A model generated the notes under the pieces. The model saw nothing but the letters and a program-made list of their open reading frames with translations. It was not told the origin of the DNA and made no database searches. A stretch of 31,518 nt of DNA from CAZRCZ01 sp964598765. GTDB taxonomy: Bacteria > Sumerlaeota > Sumerlaeia > MVZB01 > JAJFLK01. The position numbers and the translations under genes are program-made. The stretch is taken from contig CAZRCZ010000033.1 of the NCBI GenBank assembly GCA_964598765.1, positions 1-31,518 on the forward strand, written 5' to 3'. Each line of letters starts with the position of its first letter. Within the stretch, counting starts at the first letter, position 1. Shown here piece by piece: positions 1 through 7,016 of the stretch.

Positions 1-434
1 CGATGCTCTGCTACGTGACGCCGAAGGAGCATCTCGGCCTGCCCGACCGCGACGATGTGAAGGAGGGCGTGATCGCGTACAAAATCGCCGCGCACGCCGC
101 CGATCTGGCCAAGGGGCATCCGGGCGCGCAGGCGTGGGACAACGCGCTCAGCAAGGCGCGGTTCGAGTTCCGTTGGGAGGACCAATTCAATCTCTCGCTC
201 GATCCCGGCACCGCGCGCCAATTCCACGACGCCACCCTCCCCGCCGACGGCGCCAAGCTGGCCCACTTCTGCTCCATGTGCGGACCTAAATTTTGTTCGA
301 TGGAGATTACTCAACAGGTGAGGGAGTATGCCGTTGAGCATGGAATGGAAGAACAATCGGCGCTTCAAGAGGGATTGCGTCAAAAGAGTATGGAATTCAA
401 TAGCACCGGAGCGGAGATCTACCAGAAAGCCTGA
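1..434 (+). CDS. thiC: ThiC (phosphomethylpyrimidine synthase), C-terminal part
   Basis: This is the 3' end of a radical-SAM-type enzyme that converts aminoimidazole ribotide to the HMP phosphate precursor of thiamine in the cytosol. The visible 143 residues contain the ThiC C-terminal cluster-binding motif CSMCGPKFC (C-x2-C-x4-C), which holds the [4Fe-4S] cluster, preceded by typical ThiC sequence (MLCYVTPKEHLGLP, and FNLSLDP around residues 62-68). The gene runs off the left edge; the first in-frame ATG at base 3 is internal, not the start. The end (GAEIYQKA) is the normal ThiC C-terminus, so the 3' end is intact. The next gene starts only 2 nt after the stop, so the downstream small genes may be co-transcribed with thiC. 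Identification is secure. Confidence 0.95.
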   Translation, partial: MLCYVTPKEHLGLPDRDDVKEGVIAYKIAAHAADLAKGHPGAQAWDNALSKARFEFRWEDQFNLSLDPGTARQFHDATLPADGAKLAHFCSMCGPKFCSMEITQQVREYAVEHGMEEQSALQEGLRQKSMEFNSTGAEIYQKA

Positions 435-436
435 AT

Positions 437-637
437 ATGGGGCGCATTCGACGGGGCGGATATACGGTGGTTTGGTGGGCGGGCGATCATCCTCCCCGGC
501 ATGTTCACGTTTACGACGGCAAAGACCGCTTCTTGGGTCGTGTGACCGTTGAAACTCAAAAACCATTGGATGATTGGATTCCGCCTCCCAAAGTGATAGA
601 AATTGTTAAAGCGCTTCGGAACGAAGGCCGTTTATGA
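437..637 (+). CDS. DUF4160-like small protein (putative TA-type module member)
   Basis: A 66-aa protein with the signature DHPPRHVHV (residues 17-25), which matches the HPP-x-H-h-H core of the DUF4160 family; the C-terminus (PPPKVIEIVKALRNEGRL) is also typical, where such proteins end in a helix. Its function is unknown. DUF4160 proteins are very often encoded directly beside a DUF2442 protein, as here, and the pair has the size and arrangement of toxin-antitoxin modules, but I know of no assigned activity. It starts 2 nt after the thiC stop, and its own stop overlaps the next ATG (ATGA), so translation of the pair is probably coupled. It might be a regulatory pair rather than a toxin. Confidence 0.7.
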   Translation: MGRIRRGGYTVVWWAGDHPPRHVHVYDGKDRFLGRVTVETQKPLDDWIPPPKVIEIVKALRNEGRL

Positions 638-924
638 AAACGCTCAATCCTCTCAAAGCTCCATTCGGCAAAGCCCGTTTTTCACGAATCAAAAACGTCG
701 CGTATCGCCAGTGGGAAGATGCTTTTGAAGTGGAGTTCGAGGATGGCTTGGCCTTTCTCGAACCGCACCGAACCATCCGCAAAGCCAATAAAATAGCACG
801 CCGCGCCGTTCCCCAGCGCATCGAACTGGACGAGGAACTCAAATCCGGTTTCATCATCCATTATGACAACGGCCAGACCGCCGAAGTTTCGTGGGCATTC
901 ATCCGGGAGTTGCCGCCTGAATAA
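634..924 (+). CDS. DUF2442-like small protein
   Basis: A 96-aa protein with the DUF2442 pattern: an N-terminal strand region (SRIKNVAYRQWEDAFEVEFEDG), a loop rich in basic residues in the middle, and a final strand-helix stretch (IHYDNGQTAEVSWAFIREL). DUF2442 proteins bind an unknown partner and are usually paired with a DUF4160 protein. The start ATG at 634 overlaps the upstream stop by 4 nt. It is followed after 32 nt by the large DGQHR gene on the same strand, so all may lie on one transcript, although base composition changes at that point. Family assignment is moderately sure; the biological role is not known. Confidence 0.65.
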   Translation: MKTLNPLKAPFGKARFSRIKNVAYRQWEDAFEVEFEDGLAFLEPHRTIRKANKIARRAVPQRIELDEELKSGFIIHYDNGQTAEVSWAFIRELPPE

Positions 925-956
925 TCTGGGGAGAAAACTCACTTCGGTTTTAGCTC

Positions 957-3242
957 ATGATTGAAGACGTTTACCCAAGGGACGAATTGCGTGGTCTTGC
1001 GACTCGGAAGGCGAGACCGCATGACTACAAGAGCGTCCGTAGAGATGAAACGGAGGAATGGACCGCCAAAGGCTGGGAACCTGTCAAAAGAAGCAAGGGA
1101 AGGATCAGATTACGCAAAGTAAAGCCACTTGATAGAGCATTGGAAGATCGTGTGTGGACCCTACTTTGGCGGATGGGATTCAAGTTTCTCTCGGGAGAAC
1201 GCGGAGCCAAATTAGCCTCGCTTCCCGACGATGAAAAAGCTCCTGTCAACCAAATGGATGTCGTGGGAATAGACGATGAGATAGCGCTGGTTGTTGAATG
1301 CAAGTCGTCTGGAAAGACGCGTAGATTTAATGATTTCACCGCAGATCTCCAGAAACACGTGAGCCTTCGCGACAATTTTAACCGCGCTGTAGCGGCCAAT
1401 TTTCCAATTGGACACAAGCGTCACACGTTGTTCGCCATTTGGACATGCGGGATGCAAGCTACGGAGAGCGATAGGGAGCGAGCGAGACAGGAAAAGGTAC
1501 AAGTTTTTAGCGAGTCAGACTTGGAGTATTACGAAAGTCTGACAAACGCAATAGGCGAGGCGGCTAGATATCAGTTCTTAGCTGAAATACTTCAAGGACG
1601 GCAGGTGCATGGATTAACGCTGAGGGTGCCTGCCATCCGGACCAAGGTTGGAGGCACGATAGCCTACACTTTCAGCGTGACCCCGGAGTATCTCCTCAAA
1701 GTGGCGTTCGTTTCGCATCATGCTCGCGGCGCACAGACTGATTTGGGTGCGTACCAAAGAATGCTTGCAAAAAGTCGCCTCAAGAGCATTGCCCAGTACA
1801 TTTCCAACGGGGGATATTTTCCCACCAACATCGTGATCAACATAGCAGAGAAAAAGTGGCTTACCTTTGATCGCGCAAGGCAGGAAGAGGATCAGGATGA
1901 GGGATCAATTTACGGTTGGCTCAACATCCGACCTGCATATCGCGTCGCTTGGGTCATAGACGGACAACACCGCCTCTTCGCATACGCCGGGCACGAACTG
2001 GCGCGAAAAAGCGTGGTGTCCGTTATGGCTTTCGTAGGGTTGCCAGCAGATGATCAGGCGAAGCTATTTGTGGACATCAATGCCAAACAGAAGAGCGTTA
2101 AGAGGAGTTTATTGCAGGAGCTTTATGAGGATTTGCACTCGAACTCGGACGATCCAGAGGAACGTGTTCAGTATATCCGATCAAGGATAATTCGGTCACT
2201 CGACCAAAATCAGGATTCGCCCTTTTTGGGGCGTATTCAAAAAGCCGACGACAAGAGAACTGACCTTAGGTGTATTTCGTTCACCAGCCTCTTTCAAGCC
2301 TTGGGAAAACCACGCTTTTTCATAGCAAAGACAAAAAGTGGCGTGCCCCAATATGGTCCCCTGTGGGCCGTAGACAACGAAGCAACTATCCGGCGAACGG
2401 TTTCAATTCTGACGAGCTATTTCGGCGAGATCAGGAACGCCGCATCGTCTCTTTGGGATAAAGGACGGGGAGACGGCGGCGGCTTGGCCATGAATGAAGG
2501 CGTTACCATCTGCGTTAATGTTTTGAGGTCTACTTTTGATCACCTGCAAATCACAAAGGGCTTGGATCTAACCAATCTTCCGATCGACGAACTTATTGAT
2601 GTTCTGACTCCTTATTCAAAGATCGTCGGAGAGCACTTTGGCCAGATGGACAAGCAGCAGGTGAAAACGCTTCGCCAACTACGGGGAGTTGAGGGTCAGA
2701 CGACTGGAACTCGCGATCTGGAAGCATACATACAAACAAAATATCCGGACTTCAATCCTCCCGGCTTGGAGGATTATCTAAAGCGTAAAAAAAGTGAAAC
2801 TTCCGATCGGGCTGACAAACTCATCAAGAAAATCGAGGTCGCCTTGAAGGACTCAGTTCTTGGAAAATTAAAGGAGACATTTGGCTCCGATGAAACGGGC
2901 TGGTGGTATCGCGGAGTTCCAATAGAGGTCCGAAAAAAAGTCAGCGGCCGCGTCGAGGAGGAATCGGGCATGAGTGGCGGAAAAGAGGAAAACTTCGATC
3001 TTATCCATTATAGGGAAATTATACTTGAGCACTGGGACGTCTTCGGTCAAAAGTTCGGTCGAGGAAAAGGAGGCAAAAAGGACCAGACGAAATGGATTGT
3101 AGAAGTTAACCAGATTAGAAACCGCGTTGCACATCCCTCCAAAGGGATCAAGCTTCCTCCGGCTGAAAACGAGGTGAATTTTCTAGAAGAGATAGACATC
3201 TGGCTGGCTGGTTCGGGATTGGATTCAACTCGCGAAGGGTAA
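957..3242 (+). CDS. PD-(D/E)XK-like nuclease / DGQHR (DndB-like) / HEPN-like fusion protein
   Basis: This 761-aa protein appears to have three parts. Residues about 60-195 look like a restriction-endonuclease fold: D101 in a strand, then VVECKSS with E114 and K116 (D...E-x-K). Residues about 205-600 form a DGQHR domain, with DGQHR at 335-339, as in the DndB repressor/regulator of DNA phosphorothioation and in DpdB of 7-deazaguanine DNA modification. The C-terminus (about 610-755) has RNRVAH at 721-726, the R-N-x3-H motif of HEPN RNases and Swt1-type HEPN domains. The domain roles are family knowledge; the fusion's activity is inferred. The gene is visibly more AT-rich than its neighbours, consistent with transfer. 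It is followed with almost no gap by an adenine methyltransferase, suggesting a DNA modification/defence role. No dndA/C/D/E or dpd genes are nearby. There is no strong ribosome-binding site before ATG 957. Confidence 0.75.
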   Translation: MIEDVYPRDELRGLATRKARPHDYKSVRRDETEEWTAKGWEPVKRSKGRIRLRKVKPLDRALEDRVWTLLWRMGFKFLSGERGAKLASLPDDEKAPVNQMDVVGIDDEIALVVECKSSGKTRRFNDFTADLQKHVSLRDNFNRAVAANFPIGHKRHTLFAIWTCGMQATESDRERARQEKVQVFSESDLEYYESLTNAIGEAARYQFLAEILQGRQVHGLTLRVPAIRTKVGGTIAYTFSVTPEYLLKVAFVSHHARGAQTDLGAYQRMLAKSRLKSIAQYISNGGYFPTNIVINIAEKKWLTFDRARQEEDQDEGSIYGWLNIRPAYRVAWVIDGQHRLFAYAGHELARKSVVSVMAFVGLPADDQAKLFVDINAKQKSVKRSLLQELYEDLHSNSDDPEERVQYIRSRIIRSLDQNQDSPFLGRIQKADDKRTDLRCISFTSLFQALGKPRFFIAKTKSGVPQYGPLWAVDNEATIRRTVSILTSYFGEIRNAASSLWDKGRGDGGGLAMNEGVTICVNVLRSTFDHLQITKGLDLTNLPIDELIDVLTPYSKIVGEHFGQMDKQQVKTLRQLRGVEGQTTGTRDLEAYIQTKYPDFNPPGLEDYLKRKKSETSDRADKLIKKIEVALKDSVLGKLKETFGSDETGWWYRGVPIEVRKKVSGRVEEESGMSGGKEENFDLIHYREIILEHWDVFGQKFGRGKGGKKDQTKWIVEVNQIRNRVAHPSKGIKLPPAENEVNFLEEIDIWLAGSGLDSTREG

Positions 3243-3248
3243 TTGGCG

Positions 3249-4382
3249 ATGAAATACATGGGCTCGAAAAGGGCCATGTTAGGCAACGGGCTTGGCGAAT
3301 TGTTGGAAGCTGAGGTTGGCGAGGCAACACGCTTCGTGGATTTATTCGCCGGGTCCGGAGCGGTTGCGGTTCATGTCGCGCGTCGTTTTGATCTCCCGGT
3401 TCTCGGCTTTGACCTGCAAAGCTACAGCGCCGTCCTGACCGGAGCCGTAATCAAGCGACGGGCGTGTTTTGAATCCAGCAAGTCGTTCAATGATTGGCGC
3501 AAGCGCGCAGGCGACTTTGTGAACGGACGGAAGACGCCGACCATGAACAAGATCACCGCCGCGTCCATCGCTCAATGCCGTATTTGGAGTGAAGCCCAAA
3601 AGGAGTTTCCCATCACCCGCGCCTATGGCGGACATTATTTCAGTCCTAATCAGGCGATTTGGATTGACGCCTTACGCAAGCGCATCCCCGAAGCAGAGCC
3701 GGCAAAAACGGTTGCGCTTGCCTCGCTGATCCAAGCCGCCAGCCAGTGCGCCGCCGCACCCGGCCACACCGCCCAGCCGTTTCAACCGACCCGGACAGCA
3801 AAGAGGTATCTGATTGAAGCATGGAACAAGGACATCGTGAGCCGGACGCGGACGGCTTACGAATCTCTTGCCTCGAAATTTGCCCGACGGATCGGCTACG
3901 CCGCCGTGGCCGACGCGAATGACGCCGCCCATCAACTTGAAGATGGAGATCTCGCATTCATTGATCCCCCTTATTCGGGAGTCCATTACAGCCGATTCTA
4001 TCACGTCTTGGAGACCATCGCGCAAGGCTCATGCGGCGAAGTGACGGGCACGGGGCGTTACCCTGCTCCGGAGCATCGCCCCCGATCCAGATATAGCGTG
4101 GGTTCGGAGTCCACTGCCGCTTTGGCCGAGTTGCTGGAAACCGTTTCATCACGCGGCGCGCGGGCTATACTCACATTTCCGGACCATGAATGTTCCAATG
4201 GGTTGTCAGGGGGCTCCGTTCGCGAGATCGCATCAAAATACTTCCGAATCCGAGAAAAGCGCGTGGCCAGCAAATTCAGCACCCTTGGCGGCACTAGTGA
4301 TAAGGATAGGGAAGGCGAAGGCGGGCGTTCCGCGCGCCGCGCGGCAAAGGAGTTGATGCTTGTCTTGGAACCGAGATGCTGA
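3249..4382 (+). CDS. D12-class N6-adenine DNA methyltransferase
   Basis: A Dam/D12-type methyltransferase of 377 aa. The N-terminal KYMGSKR matches the K-x-x-G-(S/G)-K opening of the class, FVDLFAGSGAVAVHVA is the SAM-binding motif I, and AFIDPPYSGVHYSRFYHVLET holds the DPPY catalytic motif (about residues 239-242). The long segment between motif I and DPPY is the likely target-recognition region. The substrate is inferred to be adenine N6 in DNA. ATG 3249 is preferred over TTG 3243 because GAAGGG at 3234-3239 is well spaced from it; the upstream gene stops at 3242, so the two are coupled. Its 3' end overlaps the LuxE-type gene by 23 nt. As the neighbour of a nuclease-DGQHR protein, it could provide self-protection, or could make the mark that the partner reads. 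Confidence 0.87.
   Translation: MKYMGSKRAMLGNGLGELLEAEVGEATRFVDLFAGSGAVAVHVARRFDLPVLGFDLQSYSAVLTGAVIKRRACFESSKSFNDWRKRAGDFVNGRKTPTMNKITAASIAQCRIWSEAQKEFPITRAYGGHYFSPNQAIWIDALRKRIPEAEPAKTVALASLIQAASQCAAAPGHTAQPFQPTRTAKRYLIEAWNKDIVSRTRTAYESLASKFARRIGYAAVADANDAAHQLEDGDLAFIDPPYSGVHYSRFYHVLETIAQGSCGEVTGTGRYPAPEHRPRSRYSVGSESTAALAELLETVSSRGARAILTFPDHECSNGLSGGSVREIASKYFRIREKRVASKFSTLGGTSDKDREGEGGRSARRAAKELMLVLEPRC
4346..4351 (+). promoter_or_regulatory. Ribosome-binding site fixing the LuxE-type start
   Basis: AAAGGAG lies 8 nt before TTG 4360, inside the coding region of the adenine methyltransferase. It supports the TTG start and an overlapping, probably coupled, translation of the adenylate-forming enzyme. 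Confidence 0.6.
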
Positions 4383-5484
4383 ACGCCTCGCAATTCTTGA
4401 GCGAATTGTACCGCTCTTTGATCATTGCGGTGAATCATCCTTCGGCGATGCCGCGTTCAACGACCTCGCGCTTGCGGTTTATCGGTTTCAATTCGAGCGG
4501 TGCGGACCGTATCGGCGGTTTTGCGAGGGGGAGGGATGTTCCGCGTCGCTCGACGATTGGCGGCGGATACCTTGCGTTCCGACCGACACCTTCAAGTTTT
4601 ATCGTCTGGCTTGCTTTCCGCCGACGCCCGGCGAAATCGTCTTCCACACCAGCGGAACCACGCAACAACGTCCGGGCGTTCATGTTTTGCCGAATGCCGA
4701 GCTTTACGATTCCGCGGCGATGCCGTGGTTCGCCAAGCATCTCTTGCACGATTTCACCTCAAGCGGCATTGATAGAAAATTGCGCTTTGCTTCGCTCACC
4801 GCCTCACCGAGCGAGATGCCTCATTCCTCGCTGGTTCACATGATCGCCACGGCGGGAAAGCGTTTTGGGAAGAACGGAAAGGTCGAATACTTTGTCGCCA
4901 ACCGAGAGTTGGATTTCGAGCGTCTGGCTCGGGTGTTTGAAGAAAGCATTTCAGAAAACGAACCTCTCTTGATGTTCGCCACGTCCTTTTCGCTGGTCCG
5001 GTTGTTGGAAGAACTTGATCTCCGAAAAGCGCATATCACTCTCGCCAAGGGAAGCCGGATGATGGAAACCGGCGGATACAAAGGTAAATCGCGCCGATTA
5101 AACCCCGGCGAACTTTACGAATGGACGTCGCAATCGCTCGGCTTGCCGCTCTCACATATCGTCAATGAATATGGGATGACCGAAATGTCGAGCCAGATTT
5201 ACGACCGAACATTGAGCGAGCCGAATCTTCTCGCCGATCAAGCGCGGATCAAAATTCCTCCTCCGTGGGTCCGATCCACCGTCGTCAATCCGGCGACGCT
5301 CGAACCCGTCGCCGAAGGTGAAATCGGCGTTCTCCGACACATGGACCTCGCCAACCTCGATTCGTGCGCGTTTCTCCTGACCGCCGACGCCGCGCGCAAA
5401 CGGGGCGATGGGTTTGAATTATTGGGGCGATTGGAGGAAGCCGAAGCGCGGGGATGCTCGCTTGTTTATGAGACAAATACTTAA
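4360..5484 (+). CDS. LuxE/PaaK-type adenylate-forming enzyme (acyl-protein synthetase family)
   Basis: A 374-aa protein of the LuxE family, which activates a carboxylic acid with ATP to an acyl-AMP and passes the acyl group to a protein or thiol. Visible motifs are FHTSGTTQQRPGVH (residues 95-108, the adenylation P-loop equivalent) and NEYGMTEMSSQIYD (269-282, the Y-G-x-T-E core). The end, GRLEEAEARGCSL, resembles the LuxE/CapK C-terminus. No luxC reductase, luxAB, acyl carrier protein or sugar-modifying genes are visible nearby, so the acid and acceptor are unknown. TTG 4360 is chosen as the start because of a strong ribosome-binding site. The 23-nt overlap with the methyltransferase implies co-expression with a DNA-modification operon, an unusual context for this family. 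Confidence 0.8.
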   Translation: MSWNRDAERLAILERIVPLFDHCGESSFGDAAFNDLALAVYRFQFERCGPYRRFCEGEGCSASLDDWRRIPCVPTDTFKFYRLACFPPTPGEIVFHTSGTTQQRPGVHVLPNAELYDSAAMPWFAKHLLHDFTSSGIDRKLRFASLTASPSEMPHSSLVHMIATAGKRFGKNGKVEYFVANRELDFERLARVFEESISENEPLLMFATSFSLVRLLEELDLRKAHITLAKGSRMMETGGYKGKSRRLNPGELYEWTSQSLGLPLSHIVNEYGMTEMSSQIYDRTLSEPNLLADQARIKIPPPWVRSTVVNPATLEPVAEGEIGVLRHMDLANLDSCAFLLTADAARKRGDGFELLGRLEEAEARGCSLVYETNT

Positions 5485-5592
5485 ACACAAAGACACAAAG
5501 GAGGCACGAAGGACACAAAGAAGAAGAGAAGAGATGAACAGACATGTTCTTTCATCGTGATCTTTGCGCCTCCTTCCTGCCTTTGTGTTTAA
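5481..5592. repeat. Imperfect inverted repeat, 27-bp arms
   Basis: Left arm 5481-5507 and right arm 5566-5592 are inverted copies with about 4 mismatches (outer ends TTAAACACAAAG / CTTTGTGTTTAA), separated by about 58 nt. The left arm overlaps the stop codon of the LuxE-type gene. The vocabulary ACACAAAG...AAGGAGGC is low-complexity. It could form a large hairpin at the transcript end, or be a small non-autonomous repeat. Confidence 0.75.
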
Positions 5593-5659
5593 TCTTTGCA
5601 AGAACGCGCTCGTTGACTCCCCGGCGGGCGGGGCGGTATAAAAGAAGAACGTTTGTCTT

Positions 5660-5735
5660 GGGGGTTCGCCAAGCTGGTAAGGCATCGGTCTTTGGAGCCG
5701 ACATGCGTAGGTTCGAATCCTACACCCCCAACCAA
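5660..5735 (+). tRNA. trnQ: tRNA-Gln (anticodon UUG)
   Basis: A complete 76-nt cloverleaf with encoded CCA. The acceptor stem is TGGGGGT (5660-5666) against ACCCCCA (5725-5731), with A5732 as discriminator and CCA at 5733-5735. The D stem is GCC/GGC (5669-5671/5682-5684). The anticodon stem 5686-5690/5698-5702 encloses loop CTTTGGA, giving TTG at 5693-5695 (reads CAA/CAG, Gln). The T stem-loop is 5708-5724 with TTCGAAT. The rest of the gap 5485-5925 holds repeats only; I see no protein gene in it. Confidence 0.95.
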
Positions 5736-5743
5736 ACTCTTTG

Positions 5744-5785
5744 ATTCTGGATTGTTGATTGCGGATTGGGGATTTGCGGATTTGG
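5744..5785. repeat. Degenerate GATT/GCGGATT repeat
   Basis: About 42 nt just after the tRNA consist of GATT-containing units of uneven length (GATTCTG, GATTGTTGATTGCGGATT, GGGGATTTGCGGATTT). It is noncoding, with no clear secondary structure. It belongs to the low-complexity intergenic repeats seen throughout the window. Confidence 0.6.
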
Positions 5786-5863
5786 AAATCGCGGGGAATT
5801 TGACCCGGTTGAAATCAAGTTCCTGTGCTTGCTCACGCGATAGGCGAGGGGCTTCAGTCGATT

Positions 5864-5898
5864 AAGATTAAGAGCAAGAGCAAGAGTAAGAGCAAGAA
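5864..5898. repeat. AAGAGC-type hexanucleotide repeat upstream of glmU
   Basis: Imperfect tandem copies of the hexamer AGAGCA/AGAGTA end about 27 nt before the glmU start and run into a purine-rich stretch (5899-5924) that also supplies the ribosome-binding region. An inverted relative lies at 7761-7788, so the glmU-pseudopilin pair is bracketed by the two. Confidence 0.7.
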
Positions 5899-5925
5899 AC
5901 AGGGACGGGGAAAGGGAGAGGAAGC

Positions 5926-6966
5926 ATGAAAAATCCGCCGGTTGCGGCCGTCGTGTTGGCCGCCGGACAGGGCAAGCGGATGAGGTCGAAGACCTCCAAG
6001 GTGCTTCATTCCCTAAGCGGCCGCCCAATGATTGACCACGTCCTCGACACGCTCGAAGACGCCGGAGTAAAAAAAATCATCGTCGTCACGGGACACGACG
6101 CGGGGCAGGTCAAGGCGCACTTGAGCCGCCGGGCGCAATGCGTCACGCAATCGCCGCAACTCGGAACCGGACACGCCGTCATGCAGGCCAAGTCCGCGCT
6201 GAAGGGATTCCGGGGATTGGTTCTGATTGCCTGCGGCGACGCGCCGCTTTGGCGAGCCGAGACGTTGCGCGAGGCGGTCGCGCTCGCCCAAGACCCCAAA
6301 ATCAGCGGCGTCGTCCTTACGACTCGCGTGGACAATCCGACCGGCTACGGGCGGGTTATTCGCGGACACGGCGGACAAGTCGTCAAGATCGTCGAGCAAC
6401 GGGACGCGACGGAGGAAGAAGCGCGCGTCTGCGAGATCAACAGTGGAACCTATTGCTTCATGGCGGGACCGCTCTTCGAAGCGCTCAAAGAAGTCACCAA
6501 ACAAAACGCGCAGGGAGAATACTACCTGACCGACGTGATCGAGATTTTGGTCCGCAGGGGGCGACGCGTTCTCGCGCACATTGTTGAAGATCCGACCGAG
6601 GCGATGGGGGTCAACTCACGGGTTGATTTGGCCGCCGCCGAGGAAGCCCTGCAAAAGCGAACGCTCAATCGCCTCATGGAAGCGGGCGTCACCGTGATTG
6701 ATCCGAAAACGACTTGGGTGGATTCGCGGGCGGAAATCGCGCAGGACGCCGTGCTTTATCCCAACACCGTCGTGCGGGGACGCACGATTATCGGGGAGAA
6801 ATGCAGAATCGGCCCCAACGCCGAATTGGTGGACGCCCGGATCGGCGACGGATCGGTCGTGCGCCACAGCGTGGTCGAACGTCATCAAATCGGGCCGCAC
6901 ACGACGATCGGTCCGTTCGCCGTTCTTGCCGATGGGGCCTCCGGCGCGGCGACCGGAAGACGATGA
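5926..6966 (+). CDS. glmU: GlmU-type N-acetylglucosamine-1-phosphate uridylyltransferase lacking the acetyltransferase end
   Basis: This cytosolic enzyme makes UDP-GlcNAc for peptidoglycan and lipid A. The uridylyltransferase domain is complete: LAAGQGKRMRSKTSKVLH (11-28), QLGTGHAVMQA (78-88), GDAPL (104-108, usually GDVPL), an INSGTYCF segment and NSRVDLA (uridyl-binding end). It continues into left-handed beta-helix hexapeptides (about 255-335: VLYPNTVVRGRTIIGEKCRIGPNAEL and so on). The protein stops at 346 aa after IGPFAVLADG, whereas bifunctional GlmU has about 450-460 aa. The region carrying the acetyltransferase active site (corresponding to E. coli residues about 350-430) is absent, and only 50 nt separate the stop from a convergent gene. 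GlcN-1-P acetylation must then be done elsewhere, or this is a paralogue or 3'-truncated gene. Confidence 0.85.
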   Translation: MKNPPVAAVVLAAGQGKRMRSKTSKVLHSLSGRPMIDHVLDTLEDAGVKKIIVVTGHDAGQVKAHLSRRAQCVTQSPQLGTGHAVMQAKSALKGFRGLVLIACGDAPLWRAETLREAVALAQDPKISGVVLTTRVDNPTGYGRVIRGHGGQVVKIVEQRDATEEEARVCEINSGTYCFMAGPLFEALKEVTKQNAQGEYYLTDVIEILVRRGRRVLAHIVEDPTEAMGVNSRVDLAAAEEALQKRTLNRLMEAGVTVIDPKTTWVDSRAEIAQDAVLYPNTVVRGRTIIGEKCRIGPNAELVDARIGDGSVVRHSVVERHQIGPHTTIGPFAVLADGASGAATGRR

Positions 6967-7016
6967 ATGTCCAAAACAAAGACGCGACGTAACTTTTCAA
7001 GTAAGGAGCGACGGTA

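Noticed and set aside
957..4382. Calling the first operon a Dnd phosphorothioation system
   Set aside because: Only a DGQHR domain is shared with DndB; the cysteine desulfurase and DndC/D/E genes are absent.
5660..5735. tRNA-Gln as an integration site for a mobile element
   Set aside because: No integrase, no duplicated tRNA 3' end, and the visible island lies 12 kb away.
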